This document shows positions 1 through 12,764 of a DNA stretch of 64,000 nucleotides, in pieces. The first letter of the stretch is position 1. Every line of letters begins with the position of its first letter. The DNA is from Amborella trichopoda (Eukaryota > Streptophyta > Magnoliopsida > Amborellales > Amborellaceae): NCBI RefSeq assembly GCF_000471905.2, contig NW_006498549.1:7999875-8063874 (forward strand), read 5' to 3'. Below the pieces are notes generated by a model that saw only the letters and a list, made by a program, of their open reading frames with translations, was not told where the DNA came from and did no database searches. Both the position numbers and the translations under genes were made by a program.

Positions 1-42
<42 letters not shown>
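1..42. repeat. (TA)n microsatellite
   Basis: A near-pure TA dinucleotide run at the left edge; it may continue outside the window. Confidence 0.9.
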
Positions 43-46
<4 letters not shown>

Positions 47-1820
47 CAGCTTTAAAAATTAACTATCAATATTGAGATAAATGCTTCTCACCAAATGATA
101 AAAAGACATCGGATTTTTCAACAGCTCATCTTTGTTCTTTTGAAGCACAAGTGATATTGTTGTATCAGAAATCCATGTTTTAGCTCCTAAAAGTCCCATT
201 ATGCCACATTAGCCGAGAGAGAGGTATAACTCCTTGCCACATTAGGACGCTTGCCCTGAATAACACGTAATTAAGAGCAAAGTTCTACAATGTCAAACAA
301 GTCATGTTGGACTTTGCTTATGCTGCTCCACATGATTTCTAACTCATTCACACACAGTAGTAGGATGCTACTCCTCTAGTCAATGCCTAATAAAAATGAT
401 ATTATCACTGGAAGTCTTCTAAAATAAACTCTGTGAAATTTTAAAATTTCAGAGTTTGGCAAACCAAGATTTTGGATATTTTTTTAGTCCACAAAATTTT
501 GTCTAAATCTGCCACACTGCGTCTGTGAAGCTCATTTTTCTAGTCTTTGGGTAAGAAAAAATATAATTTTATCTTCTGCATTCTCAGGTAGGAAGTCACT
601 CTTGACGACTAATTGAATAAGATACCAATAGTTGTTTATAATAATAGATCACATGAATTCGTTTGGCCATGAGTGTGAATAACTCTAGAGAATAAATCCA
701 TATATACTTGCTTATACCCTGTAACAATTCGGCTTCATGTCCTTTCATGGATACACCAGAGTCTACTTTGGACTTTATAAATTGATTTACACCTAAATGG
801 CTCTGCTGCTTTCCTCTTCTTATGAGAATCAAATCAGGTGACCTAAGAGATTTGAAAAATGATCAGTAGGACACAAATCAATCGATTAGAAAGCTAACTC
901 ATCAAGTGTGGCACACGTTATTGGAACCTCTGAGTAATGCTAGGTTGATCAACTGTGAGATGAGTGTGAGAGGAGAGAAGAAGAGAACTGACATGGATAG
1001 ATAAAGAGATTTATATGCTCTAGTGTAATAAAGGTGCGCTCCAGTGGCTCCAACACCAGCATCTTTCTCCAAATCTCTTCCAACGGGTTCCACCTCTGCA
1101 GTTCTGATTTTGCAAGAACCAAGAAATTCAGGCTCTAGAAAAGAAGGGGGGGATTGTATGGGTTTGGCAGAGAGACAGAGGTTGGAAAATAGTTCCATGT
1201 TGAGAAAGAGAGAGAGGGAGAGGTGGCTAAGGGCCCATAACAAACCTATTCTTGACTTTTGCATAAACTAAGACTAATGGGTTGGTACAGGCCTGATCAG
1301 GCCCAATCTGAACCATTAAGACATAGAAGACCTTAAAGACATGGGCCTAGTCCAGCCCACTCAGGCCTAGCCCACCCTAGCCCAACAAGTCCTAAATTTA
1401 GACATGGGCCCATCATGCCGGGCAAGCCCACTTGCAACCCTCATTCTCACAATATAAGTCACTTTGGACAAGTTAGAACTTGGGACACTGGCTGTTATAC
1501 CCCACAGGACATACGCTAAACAACATCTAAAGGTCCTCAAGGATCACAACACTCTCACAACATTAAAGTGCCTAACTTGTCAACTAGACATGCAATGAAT
1601 TTGGTTTTCATCATGGAGATCTTTCATTATGTTAAAGGATCTGCAACCTGAAAGAAGGCCATGTGGAATTCTAGGGAATAAAATACAAAATCTTATTTTT
1701 TTCTTTTACTAATATAACTAAATTCCACTTACAAGTGCTACAGAATATTAATGTGTATAAGGAAATCTACTCTTATATGCAACCTAGGATCTTCTTTTTT
1801 GGGAAAAAGACATGAACCCT
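43..1820. other. Intergenic, no gene seen
   Basis: AT-rich DNA without a convincing ORF. Around 1270-1440 there is a patch rich in GGCCC/GGGCC-like words ending in GCAAGCCCACTTGCAACCCT. This resembles the termini of plant non-autonomous hAT elements, but no target-site duplication could be matched, so it is not called as an element. Confidence 0.5.
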
Positions 1821-2388
1821 GCTCTCTAAATTACAATCCTAAATAATCTCCTGTCTTATAAATGTCCCGTGGAACCACACAAGTTAAACAAAAGAATGAT
1901 GTCTTACCCCTCCTTACCTTTTTTATTGTCCAAGTTACAAAATTTACGCCGCTCTCTAAATTACAATCCTAAATAATCTCCTGTCCTATAAATATCCCAT
2001 GGAACCACACAAGTTAAACAAAAGAATGACGTCTTAACCCTCCTTACCTTTTTTATTGTCCAAGTTACAAAATTTACCCTTCTTTTTTCTAATAACCTCA
2101 TTACAAACATCGAGTTTGTGATGCCACTTTTAACTTGTGAGGTTCACAAGACGAGAGAGAGAAGTATTCAGGGAAAGTTGCTAGAGAGAGAGGGGAAGGA
2201 AGAGGTCCACAAGGGAAGAAGAAAGAGAGAGAAGGAAAAGTAACAGGATGATTATGAAAAAAAAGAAGGTAAATTCTGTAATTTGGAAAATGGAATAGGT
2301 AAGGAAGGGGCTAAACGTTTTTTTGTGTTTAACTTAAGGGGTTCCATGGGATATTTATAGGAATAGGAGATCATTTGGGATTATACTT
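1821..2388. repeat. Foldback repeat with one arm duplicated in tandem
   Basis: A stretch of about 125 bp starting GCTCTCTAAATTACAATCC occurs at 1821 and again at 1951 (period 130 bp), nearly identical. A diverged reverse-complement copy lies at about 2270-2388 (compare TATAAATATCCCATGGAACC on the left with GGTTCCATGGGATATTTATA on the right). The whole could fold into a long hairpin around a GA-rich centre (2140-2240). This is probably a decayed foldback transposon. It abuts the Mutator-type MITE at 2391. No ORF. Confidence 0.7.
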
Positions 2389-2390
2389 TT

Positions 2391-2812
2391 GGGTGTGGTT
2401 TGCTTAGGTCGCAACCCTAAACAATCCAAGGAAAAGGTGCATCTCCAAACTTTGTCATGCGATGCACTTCTAGTGTCAAAAAACTTAGGATAGTGCGACA
2501 GTTTAATCTAATTATAAAATGTTAAATAATGCGACAGTTTAATTTAATTATAAAATTTTAAACTCTAAAAATAATTCAAATCAAGCAGATCAATAAACGT
2601 ATGAAAATCTTGAAAATGGATGGTCCAGATCATGTGTTACAAGATGTTTATTTTTAGGACTTGAAATTCTTTTTCCCTCTATATTTATACATCTCGATAT
2701 CGAGATGATCAATTAGATATTTTTCGAATATCAAAACAACTTTTTTTGAAGGATTTTAGAGGTACGCCTTAATTCTACACTTTAAGATGTCAACCTTATA
2801 TACACTTTTTTC
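2391..2812. mobile_element. Mutator-type MITE, copy 1
   Basis: The left end reads GGGTGTGGTTTGCTTAGG and the right end CCTTATATACACTTTTTTC, matching the ends of the element at 10257-10649. The flanking 9-mers are TATACTTTT on the left and TATAGTTTT on the right, an 8/9 target-site duplication; 9-bp duplications are typical of Mutator-like elements. The interior shares core words such as ATGAAAATCTTGAAAAT and a CGAGATGATCAATT block with the other copies in this window. It has no coding capacity and lies downstream of the NPH3-family gene. Confidence 0.75.
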
Positions 2813-3741
2813 TATAGTTTTAGAGAGAGAGTTTACGTCTTTTTCCCTTCTTTTTACTAAAAAATAAATACAACTCAGTCCAAGGGCTGAATACAAACTT
2901 CTACAGTGAATTCTAATGCAAATAATATTCCTACAAATTGTAATAAAATAGCAATAACTACTGAAAAATAAATGAAGAACAACATGGATGACTTACTCGA
3001 CTTAGGACTTGCTACACCCCACACACGATTACCTGACTGATGGCGCACTCTGCTCTTCTCGGCCCTGTTGAATTCTCTGAGTCAGGAAGCTTCTTTTTGG
3101 AATACCTTTTTCAAAGGGTTTGAAAGCATAAAACAATAGGGTTTTTCTAGACCATTTTTAGGACCTTTCTAAGGCATGCTACAAGTGGCACCTTGCGCCC
3201 CTCTCTGTGTTAGCTAGGTGGTGTGTGCACCATTAAGTCCTCTAGGTGGTGCCTGCCACCGCTTAGACCAAGAGAGAGAGAAAAGAGAGAAGGATGTGGA
3301 GGAGAGAGGACAGAGAGAAAGAGAGAGGCCAAGAAAAACTGTGGTCCTTAACTCTTCCCCATGAGTTTCAATGTGTAAGGCTTCTCCAAGGCAAGTCAGG
3401 CAGGACAACAAATGATTACAATAAGATGGACATGGCAGTTTCCAATACCATTGACTTCCAAATCCCAAATCAGTTACTTATTAGGTCTTTAAGTGTTTAT
3501 CTATCTCACTCACGCTCACACCAGCACATTCAAACAGACTATTTTATTTGTGAGGTTCTTCTAGGTGAGTTTGCACATTATCCAAGGATAAAAAGAAGAT
3601 GTCTCGAGCAGTGTATTGCCAAATATCACCAAATACTGTAGGGGCTAGAAGGTAAGTTGGCTTATTAACCATAGCATCTTATCCAGCTTGACAAGAGAGT
3701 AATATCAATAAGAGTTCTTCTGCAATTGTATCTCATTTTTA
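2813..3741. other. Intergenic, no gene seen
   Basis: Non-coding. It holds GA-rich purine runs near 3270-3330 and short ORFs made of low-complexity sequence. Nothing resembles a protein family. Confidence 0.5.
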
Positions 3742-3956
3742 GGCCCTATCTGGAAGCGCTGACAAGCCACTACATAAGCCAGGCTTATTAATGATGAGAG
3801 ACACCTTTTCAGAGAAATGGCACCATGGCCACTATGTTCCTTTCTATGCATAAAAGTGGGAAAGTGGTTCTATCAACTGTGAGAAACTCAGCTCCAACCA
3901 GGCTGCATGTATAAGACTGCATTTTTAGGTGGTTATATGCGCATCTGGACAGGGCC
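3742..3956. mobile_element. Small TIR element (MITE), family uncertain
   Basis: The left end GGCCCTATCTGGAAGCGC and the reverse complement of the right end GGCCCTGTCCAGATGCGC match at 14 of 18 positions. Length is 215 bp with no ORF. The flanks read TTA on the left and GTA on the right, which would fit an eroded 3-bp Tourist/Harbinger-type duplication, but this is weak. It lies about 0.7 kb downstream of the NPH3-family stop codon. Confidence 0.6.
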
Positions 3957-4627
3957 GTAATGTCTGGCACTATTCCAAATATTTATATTACGTTCTTGCT
4001 TGTACATTTGTGGATCAACCTCCTGTTATTTCAATAGACATCAAAACATAACAACAAAAACTGAAAAATATTCAGACATCTCTTATATTTCAAGAGGTTA
4101 AGAAATTTATAACCATGGTGTTTCTTTAAGGAAACCTCTATAGTTCAGTAAATGACTAATGACCTTACCAAACACTTTTCAACTATATTTCGGGAATGCA
4201 ACTACCATTTCCCAGTCTATGTGCATTCTAGCCAGCAATATGTTTAATGATTGAAGGAGATGGAGGCTTCAAGATAGTGGAAGGCCGTTAAAAAAATTTC
4301 AGAGGTATTCTTGCCACTAGAACCCAGCATTGGGCAAACAATAAGTAACAAATTTGTTCTGCTGCCAGCAGAAGCCAAAGAAGAAGATGACTGCAAGACC
4401 AGCACCCCCACATTGTGCTGAAAATTGCTTCTATTCTACTTATGAGAAGAAAAAAAAAAAAGGAAACTTGCTTGTATTCTAGCTGTGCAAGAGACAAAGG
4501 CATTCCACACAAATCTGGACTCACCTATACAATGATCCATACGTATCCTAGGCAAACAAAGCTCCAGAAGTGGAAAGTACATATAATACCTGGCATTAAA
4601 CTAACTCAAGTGTAATTGACCCTTCAG
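3957..4627 (-). other. Downstream region of the NPH3-family gene, probable 3' UTR in part
   Basis: This follows the stop codon of the minus-strand gene and probably contains its 3' UTR. I could not pick out a clear polyadenylation signal, and no other gene is visible. Confidence 0.4.
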
Positions 4628-5164
4628 CTAAGAAGAATTCGCTCTTACTCTCCCAGGTGTAGCCTTAGACTCAGTCCTCTGTGATTGCTTAGATGGTGAA
4701 GTCGACCCTCGGGAACTGCTGCGACGAAACAAGTTCATTCTACCAATCTTCCGTGAAAAAGTGCCCATAAACTTGTGGGAGCTAGATTTCTCCAAGTCTT
4801 GTTTCATGCAAACATGATCTTTCTCTAGATCATTCAACCGCATTCGCATTCGTGCTAGCTCAAGTTTGAGCTCTCGATTCTCTCTCCTTAATGATGCATA
4901 GTTATCCCGAGGTGACATCGCTGCACTAAGTGCACCACTGCTTATCCTTCGGGATTGAAATGCAAGTTTCGGATCATCGTCAGGAAAAGACCCACATAAG
5001 GCATTACGGAGCCTTAACTGCTCAAAATAAAGGACTTGGACGACCGCTTGCACTGGAAGTCGCTCATTCTGAGCAGCATGTGCACCTGCTTCTTGTGAGA
5101 GCTTTTGGAAGTCTATCAATTTGCAGAGTTTCCTTCGTTCCAAGTCTGATAATCCTTGGTGGGC
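4628..5164 (-). CDS. NPH3-family gene, exon 4 (stop codon)
   Basis: 537 nt including TAG at 4630-4628. It begins AHQGLSDLERRKLC after a TTTCAG acceptor and continues the NPH3 domain (KLSQEAGAHAAQNERLPVQ), then the coiled coil and basic tail (FSRKIGRMNLFRRSSSRG). The C terminus RANSS is reminiscent of, but not identical to, the phosphorylated RxS end of other NPH3-family proteins. Confidence 0.95.
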   Translation of the reverse strand, partial: AHQGLSDLERRKLCKLIDFQKLSQEAGAHAAQNERLPVQAVVQVLYFEQLRLRNALCGSFPDDDPKLAFQSRRISSGALSAAMSPRDNYASLRRENRELKLELARMRMRLNDLEKDHVCMKQDLEKSSSHKFMGTFSRKIGRMNLFRRSSSRGSTSPSKQSQRTESKATPGRVRANSS

Positions 5165-8100
5165 CTGAAAGGCAAGAGGAGGAAATGTGACCATGCTAGA
5201 TCCTTTGGTAATCAACAATTTCCACTTTTCATCATAAATTTTTTTAATGATATCTATTGTTTCAACGCAATGTTTTAAAAAATGCAGATTTGAATCAAAA
5301 CCAGGTTATTTGGATTGGGAATCATCAGGGCCGAACCTCTTCCGGTAAATATCAGAAACCGGTAGGTTCCCCCTACAACACGGCTAGTTCGCTAGAGAAC
5401 CGATTCCCAAACACTTTATTCAAACTTGCATTTTAATATTTTTGTAAGAGGGGTGGCCAATGGCCCACCCCTCCACGTGGCCCATGCCACTTCATTGGAG
5501 GTGTGACAAACTACACAACGTCCCCACTTTTTATAAATCCCCCACCCAACTCCCCCCCCCCCCCAAATTCACTCTATTTCTTATAAGCAATGTGAGATTA
5601 TACCACATGGTCACGCTTGAGTATTATAAGCCTCAGGATGGAATATATAGAGATAAGTATACAAGTTTGAGAAAATTAAATCAAAGAGCTTAGAAGGCTT
5701 TAACCTTCGCCTTTTTTATTTTTTAAATTTAAATCACATCCATTTACTATCCCATAAATATTTGTTCTCTCTCTCTGTATTGATCTTTATATGTTGAGAG
5801 AGTGTGTGAGTTTAATCAAGTTATAATTGATAGAATAGCCCTACTAATTACCCAATGTGATATGAAAATCACCTATTAGAAACAACAACTTGTACTAATA
5901 ATAATAAATCAAATTTTTTATCTAAACCATCCATTTTTTAGTCGTACTATGAATGTATTGTCTTAAAAATCTATTTTATTGGACAAATATCAATATCATA
6001 TCAATGTATTGTTCAATAAACAATTCACACAGAACATGCTATTTTTTTATGGACCCGCACATGTACAAATGCGGGCTTGGTAATAAATATATATTTTAAA
6101 TATAATTTGATCTTAATTGTTAGAGAATATATAATATTTCACATGGAGATCATGAATATGAAAAAATAAATAAATTTTGAAAAATAGAAATAATAATTAT
6201 ATTAAAAAAACATTTGGACCGTTAGTTACAATTGTTTTTAGACGGACCACCTATTTGCATCATCTTTAAGATGGATGCTTTATACCTCTGGACCGCAAAT
6301 TGTACAAATGTGGTTCGGCCCACATGAAACAATTGTTCTTTTTTTGTAGATGCTTAGGTTTCTAGTTTCCTAGGTAAAGATAATTGTCTCCATAGATAAT
6401 TATCTTTCTCTTTACCAATAGTTGAGACTTGAGAGAGAGAGAGAAATTTGAGTAGGATAAAAGTTTTTCCAAGGTTAGGAAGCTTGCAAAATGAAACCAA
6501 CATTATATAAAAAATAACATGACAATTACCTAGATTTTTTCCATTTTTCTTTTTAAAACCAAAAAATTATAAGCTAGATCTTTTGCCACAATGTCGTTAT
6601 TTCAAAATTCAAATGGCAAACACCCACCTTAAGGCAATTTCTCCCTCATTGCATCACAAACAACATCAAATACATGAATACCAAGATCACCAAGATCATA
6701 AGATCAAAGAGCTTGGGCCCAGCAAAAACCAATATTTCCTCCCTCATCATCTCTAAAGAGAGAAAGAGACAAGCCCCATGAAATAATGGGTAGAAACACA
6801 ACAGCAATGTGATCAACAGGCATTCAAACAGGATATGGTATCTCAATATTCACTTATTTTTGCAATATAATCAAAATTCATAATGCATTGTCCCCATTGT
6901 TTCTTGAAAACCCAAATAACATTATTTATGATGATTTTTAGTGATTTCTTTAAAAATTTTAAGGCTGAATCCTGCCAATCCGTCTTATTCTTTGATTCAG
7001 ATCACTGATCCGACCTAGTTTCTGGATGGATGATCCAGGTCGCTGATCCGTTTTCTAAAACACTGGTTCAACATCACACATTTTTCCGAAGAATAACGTT
7101 TTTAAAACTTAATAGTATAGTCTGGCACTGGACCTTCCATTCAAAAGCCTATCATTACTCTGACTGATGTCTGTGCACAGGGGCCTACCACATAGAGATC
7201 ACCAAGCATACAAAATACAGTTACCTTGAGGTAAATATCAATTGCTCTGTATAATCCATCATCCAACATGCGTGCATCTCCTGGTAGTATCTCTGCAATG
7301 GCCATGAATTTGGTAAGTCTGAGGTTAGCATCGGGAGCAATCTCTGCAAGGTAACTATCAACCAGTTTTGCCACTTTGATAACAGCAGTCTGTGAGGGAG
7401 ATTGCGGGCCATCGGATTCATAAGTCGAGCTCTCATCCAAACCATCTTCACTGTCATCTTGCTGTGAAAAATTCACCAAAATTCTGTGCACTGTGTCCAC
7501 ATCAAAAAGGGTATCACCAGAATGACGAAAAGAAGGGATAAGGAGGTCATCGAGAGTGGCCATATCCAGTTGTGATCCAATCCTCCTCTCAAGATCTAAT
7601 CTGCATGCAATAGAGCAATCAAGCATCACAGCTGTTCTCAAAAGCCCAAATAGGAAGCTTATAGGCACAGCAAGCTTTTCCACAGGCAAAAGGCTGGCAA
7701 TAGACTCCACCAATACCCTCTGCTCATTCTCAACAGAGCCTGCAAATTCAATTTTTGACCCATTTGATGCATTCCACAAAGTAGGCTTCTTTGTAAGAAA
7801 CTTTTGAGCATAATTCACAAGAGATGCCCCGATGCTCTCTGGGCGAACCCCTCGGCATCTCATGGCTGTTATGACTCTCTGATACATATCAATCCTTAGA
7901 ACAGAGAGATCTTCTATCCACCAATCGCCAGAACATTTTGCTTGCCTATTGGTGTGCAGCCTACCAGAGCTGCTGTACTCTAGGCGTGAGAAACTCGATG
8001 CTATCTGCTCTGTGCATGCCTTTGATGCTATGGCATCTGTGCATCTACCCACTAATTTTAGCTCCTCAGCAAGGGGAAGCAAGTTCTCACACTGGTGCAA

Positions 8101-11100
8101 AACTTCAACAGATTTTTCAAGGTTCTTACAAACCACACCATCCAAGTATGCCTCTGCTCGAGATGCAAGGTTCTCTTTTGCATAGTCTTCGGTCATTTCC
8201 AGGTACTCAGAAACACAATAAAGTTGGGCAACGTTTGACGCTGTGATCTCAAAGTTGATGCCATAGCAGAATTTTGCAGCAAGCTCAAATGCCACTGCTC
8301 CTCCAGGTAGATTGAATAATTCCAACCTTGAAATATCAGAATCCCTGCGCTCTGCTATTAACTTTCGGATTCGCCCACTTCGAGATACAAGAGGGAACTT
8401 CAGGTTTGAAGCAAAAAATGACAAAGATATATCAGACTCCATGCTTTCCCAAAAAAAATTACATTTCGAAAACTTAACTATTGCAGAGTATCTAGGCACT
8501 ATGCCGTCAGAGAAGAGGATGTTTATGAAATATGATACACAGCCATAACAACCAAGATTAAAACAACAGAGAATTGGTTCCTTTCAAAGTCCAGTATCGT
8601 TGCAGGAATCAATATCAGATATAAAACAACAAGCAGCAGAACGGATCACAAGTATCAACTAAAAATAAAATAAAAGCAACGGTCCATTGGAGTCACGCAA
8701 TCCTAATCATTCGATAAGGTAGTTCAACCAATATTTAAGATAATCAGAAATTCCTTGGTTATTATTGGGAAGAGGCTCGACATCACATTCAAATTCTTGA
8801 AAGATTGAATTTCAGATAGTATGGAGAATGCTAACATCGGGCACGAAATCAGATCAGACACCTTCACTATCACATGTACTTTCAGTGAAGCCACTTAAAC
8901 ATGGTTCGTCAAACTGTGCAATCAGAAGCAATTGCATCAGTGTCCCATAGCTTCATCAGACATGCAAATGTTTTGAAATATCAATTTCCAGATACTGTGA
9001 AGAGAGCTAACATCAGGCACCTAACAAATCAGACACTTTCCATAGCACATGTATGTTTAAACATGGTTCCTCAAACTGTGTAACTGTGTCGATGTCCCAA
9101 AGCTTCATCAGACATGCTATATCAATAGCTGTTTCCCCAAATGTTTGATTTCTGCTTTGACGTATATACTTCTAGAAACTATATAGTTTCATTTAATTAT
9201 CAAAAAATGAAAAAGTAGAAAGAGTTATGAGGAAGAACATTGTGGACCACAACTAATAATCCATTAATCACTGTAGAGACGGGTATCTTGTTATAAAATA
9301 ACCCCTTTAGAGCGAGAAAACTTTTTGTTCCAATTTCCATATGTTATGGAACATGAAGCATTATTGTCAAGTTAGAAAAATAATGGATCAGTTGCAACAG
9401 AATTTCCTGAAAATTTTAAAACATTTAGTCATATTCTCCTAGGCAAAGACCAAAACATTCACAAAATTGAAGTTCAAGATACTAACCTTATGCAAGGGAA
9501 AGGTCGCACCATTAACTTCAATCATAATATCACTTGGAACATCAGAGAAGATCCTATCATAATTGACAACAAGTTAAGCACCAAAAAATTAGCAGAGATT
9601 GGAGCCACATTAGCAATCTATTTCCAAATCAAAACAACAATATAGAACCCTGAGTGCAGTTTAACATTACAAATAGCTCACCTCCCCTAGGCTTTGTCTT
9701 AGTGGTAAGATATCTGATATCCATGAGGGAGGTCATGGGTTTGTGGATTTGGACCCTTGAAAGTTGTTCCAAAAAAAACAAAGCTAACCTACCTCTTTTC
9801 TTTTTTCTCCTTTTCCCCAAAACAGCAAGTTGCAGATTCTAAACATGAAATGGAAAACCAAATGTATATATGTGTGTGTGTGATTATACAAAGTTGTGTC
9901 ATATTGTTAGTCTTTGTACAAGATTGGTGTCACGATAGACAAAATGTACACCTAAGAGATCAAAATTGTGCTCGACAAAAAATAAATACTTCAAATCACA
10001 CATGGCAACCTTCGACTTACGCCTCGTGCAAAGATGATAATACAACATTAATAATTAAAACAGCAACCGAGGAACAGGAAAGTAAAAGAAATTATGAGAC
10101 TGAGAAAATGAAATTATGACAAGACATTCCTCAAGAGCATCAAATTGCAGCTAAGTGGGGCACTTATCTGTTATTCGCCTTAAGTTTTCAGATGACAACA
10201 CTGTTTATTGTGAGGCACTCACAAAACGAAGCAAGGAACCACCAGTTTTTCATTTAGGGTGCGGTTTGTATAGAGACTAGGCTCTAAACAATCAAATTAG
10301 AGCCTACCTTCAAATAGTGTCGAGAAATGTGGTTTCAATATTGGAAATCTTCATGATAGCCTTAAAATATATTTTCATCTTTATTTATGAAGTTTAAAGC
10401 TTCAAAAATAGTGTGGATCAACAAATCTATGAAAAATTGAAAATCTTGAAAATTGACGGTCCAAAAATGCGTTACAAAATACATTATTGCCAAAACTTGA
10501 AATTCAGTTTTTTCTTATGTCTATGCATCTTGAGGTCGAGATGATCAATTTGAGGATATATGGGCATCAAAACAACCTCTTCTAGTTAAAGTTTTGAAGT
10601 AGGCTCAAATTTGATTGTTTAGAGCCTCGGCTCTATATAAACTTTTCCCTTTCATTTAATGATATGAATAGAGTTCATTTTGAGCTGAAACAGAATAAAA
10701 GAGTCATAGGGCTGGACTGAAGAACAGTTAGTTAGAGGTAGTACAAGGATCTGGAATAAATAGACAGGGGGATTGCCATCCACTTCCCTTAGGATGCAAT
10801 TTTAGAGTCTTCCTCTACCAAGATGTCAATAGGTGTTAGATGTTAGATGCAACCACATGTTCTTCATCCCCAAAGCTGACACTCCATTGATGATCCTAGA
10901 GGAAATCATCTATGTACGGCTCCAACTCTTTTAGTAAGAGGTTCAAAAGGAACCTATGAGATGGTGCTAAGGGATGATGTTTTCCAAGAAAATAATGCAT
11001 AGAGAAGCAATAGCATGAGACGGTTTAGGATATATATCGAAGTGACTAGATCCAGGGAATGAAATTCAACTGAGTGTACGGAAAACAAAAAGATGGTGAT

Positions 11101-12730
11101 TCCAGTCAAACTTTTAGGGTAGATATCCGATCTGAGTGGGGCAATATGTTATTTCTTTAATCTTTGAAGAAACTGTGAAGCTAACACTATAAGGGGAGGC
11201 TTGTATTGGGAAGGAAGGTGCGTTGTCTAGCTCTAGCTCAAGAGATGCTAATGTTCAATGTTGGAGTTCTAACACTTTGGCCTGAGGGAGTAACCCGGGC
11301 TTTCAGCTGGCCACTAAGCATTTCATTGTCGATATGTAAGCTAAGATTCCAACTTTGGATATGTATTATGGCAGTAATAAAACTGTGAAGCTAGCGGGAA
11401 TGGGGTTGAGGTCGTGGTGGTAGCACCACTTGAGCCTCGGCTACCGGTATAAAAGGTCTAGGTTTTCATTCCCACTGACGCATTCAAAAAACAGCTAATT
11501 ATTTCTAAAAACGGGTAGGGGCCGGTATTCCCCACTGATCTAACTAAAAAAAAAGAATTGTGAAGCTAGCTCCATATCGGGGAGGCTTGTATTGGGAAAT
11601 GTTCATAGCAAGAAGAAGGTGTGTTGTCTAGCTCTAGCTCATGAGATGCTAATGTTCAATGTTTGAGTTCTAACACTTTTTCCTGAAGGGAGTAACCCGG
11701 GCTTTCAGCTAGCCACTAAGCATTTCATTGTCGGTATGCAAGCTATATGATTCCAAATTTGGATATGTATTATGGCAGTAATAGAAGAATTGGGCTCGGG
11801 ATTTGAGAATTACACAGCCATTGCAATATAAGTTTATCGTCCCATGGCTTTTTGGTCTGGATTGGGATGCCAATAAGAAGATCAAGATTTGAACAAGACA
11901 ATCTAGGGGGAATTAGAGAGTGGCTAAACCCCCCTGAACTTTTTGACATTTAGTGAAAAATCTGTTGGTTATCGTATTGGGGATTCATTATTTAGTATTT
12001 ACAACAGGAAATTGTGCCCTCCAGATCCCAGTTTGAATTATAGCAATACCAATGCTAAAGCTTCAAACCATGTTTAATAGCTCAGTTTTTAAATCGCAAG
12101 AAATCATGAGAAAGAAAAACAGACCAACAACCAAATGCAGGATTTGACGAAAGATTTTCCCCTCCTATGCCCAGCCCCTGATGGACCATCTCCTTTTTCT
12201 ATGCTGCGAGAATAAAAGCCTAAGCTATGTGACAGAGGATGAAGAGACAGTTGTGGAGCTAAAACTTAAAAGACAGGAATTTTTGTCCAGAAGAAAGCAG
12301 GGTAGATCACAGGTATCCAGACTGGTAAATCACTAAAAGAACAGAAACCCCAAATCAATTAGCGCATCAAAGTGATGGTTCAAGTAACGGGAACGACATT
12401 TTTCAAACGACAAACCTGCGTAGATATTTGAGAACCACACTTTCCACAATTTAAGCTATAACCCAAAACAAAAACACTCCATAGTCATCCCAAACATCAC
12501 CCCTCAAACCCCATAAGACAGCCCATCAGTGCATAAAAAAGCGGCCCAATTCCAGGCCGAGAAATTGCAAAAATTATACAGTTACAGGTGAGGATCACCA
12601 ATAATAAAGACCCAAACAGTTCACAAAGATTCAGAATTCCCGCTTCACTACAACAAATCCAAATGCGAAAGAGAGAGAGAGAGAGACGACGTTTCAGCAG
12701 TCCAGCATCATTCACCAAAGCCTCAATAAG

Positions 12731-12764
<34 letters not shown>

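Noticed and set aside
1270-1440. Non-autonomous hAT element rich in GGCCC words
   Set aside because: The right end looks suggestive but no matching left end or 8-bp duplication was found.
8398-8499. Extending NPH3-gene exon 3 back to the in-frame Met at 8499
   Set aside because: The extra 34 residues show no family similarity, and the BTB domain is completed instead by exons at 9487-9553 and 12861-12931 with matching splice phases.
9678-9783. A tRNA gene
   Set aside because: A- and B-box-like motifs are present, but no acceptor stem or cloverleaf can be paired, and an A-rich tail follows; a SINE fits better.
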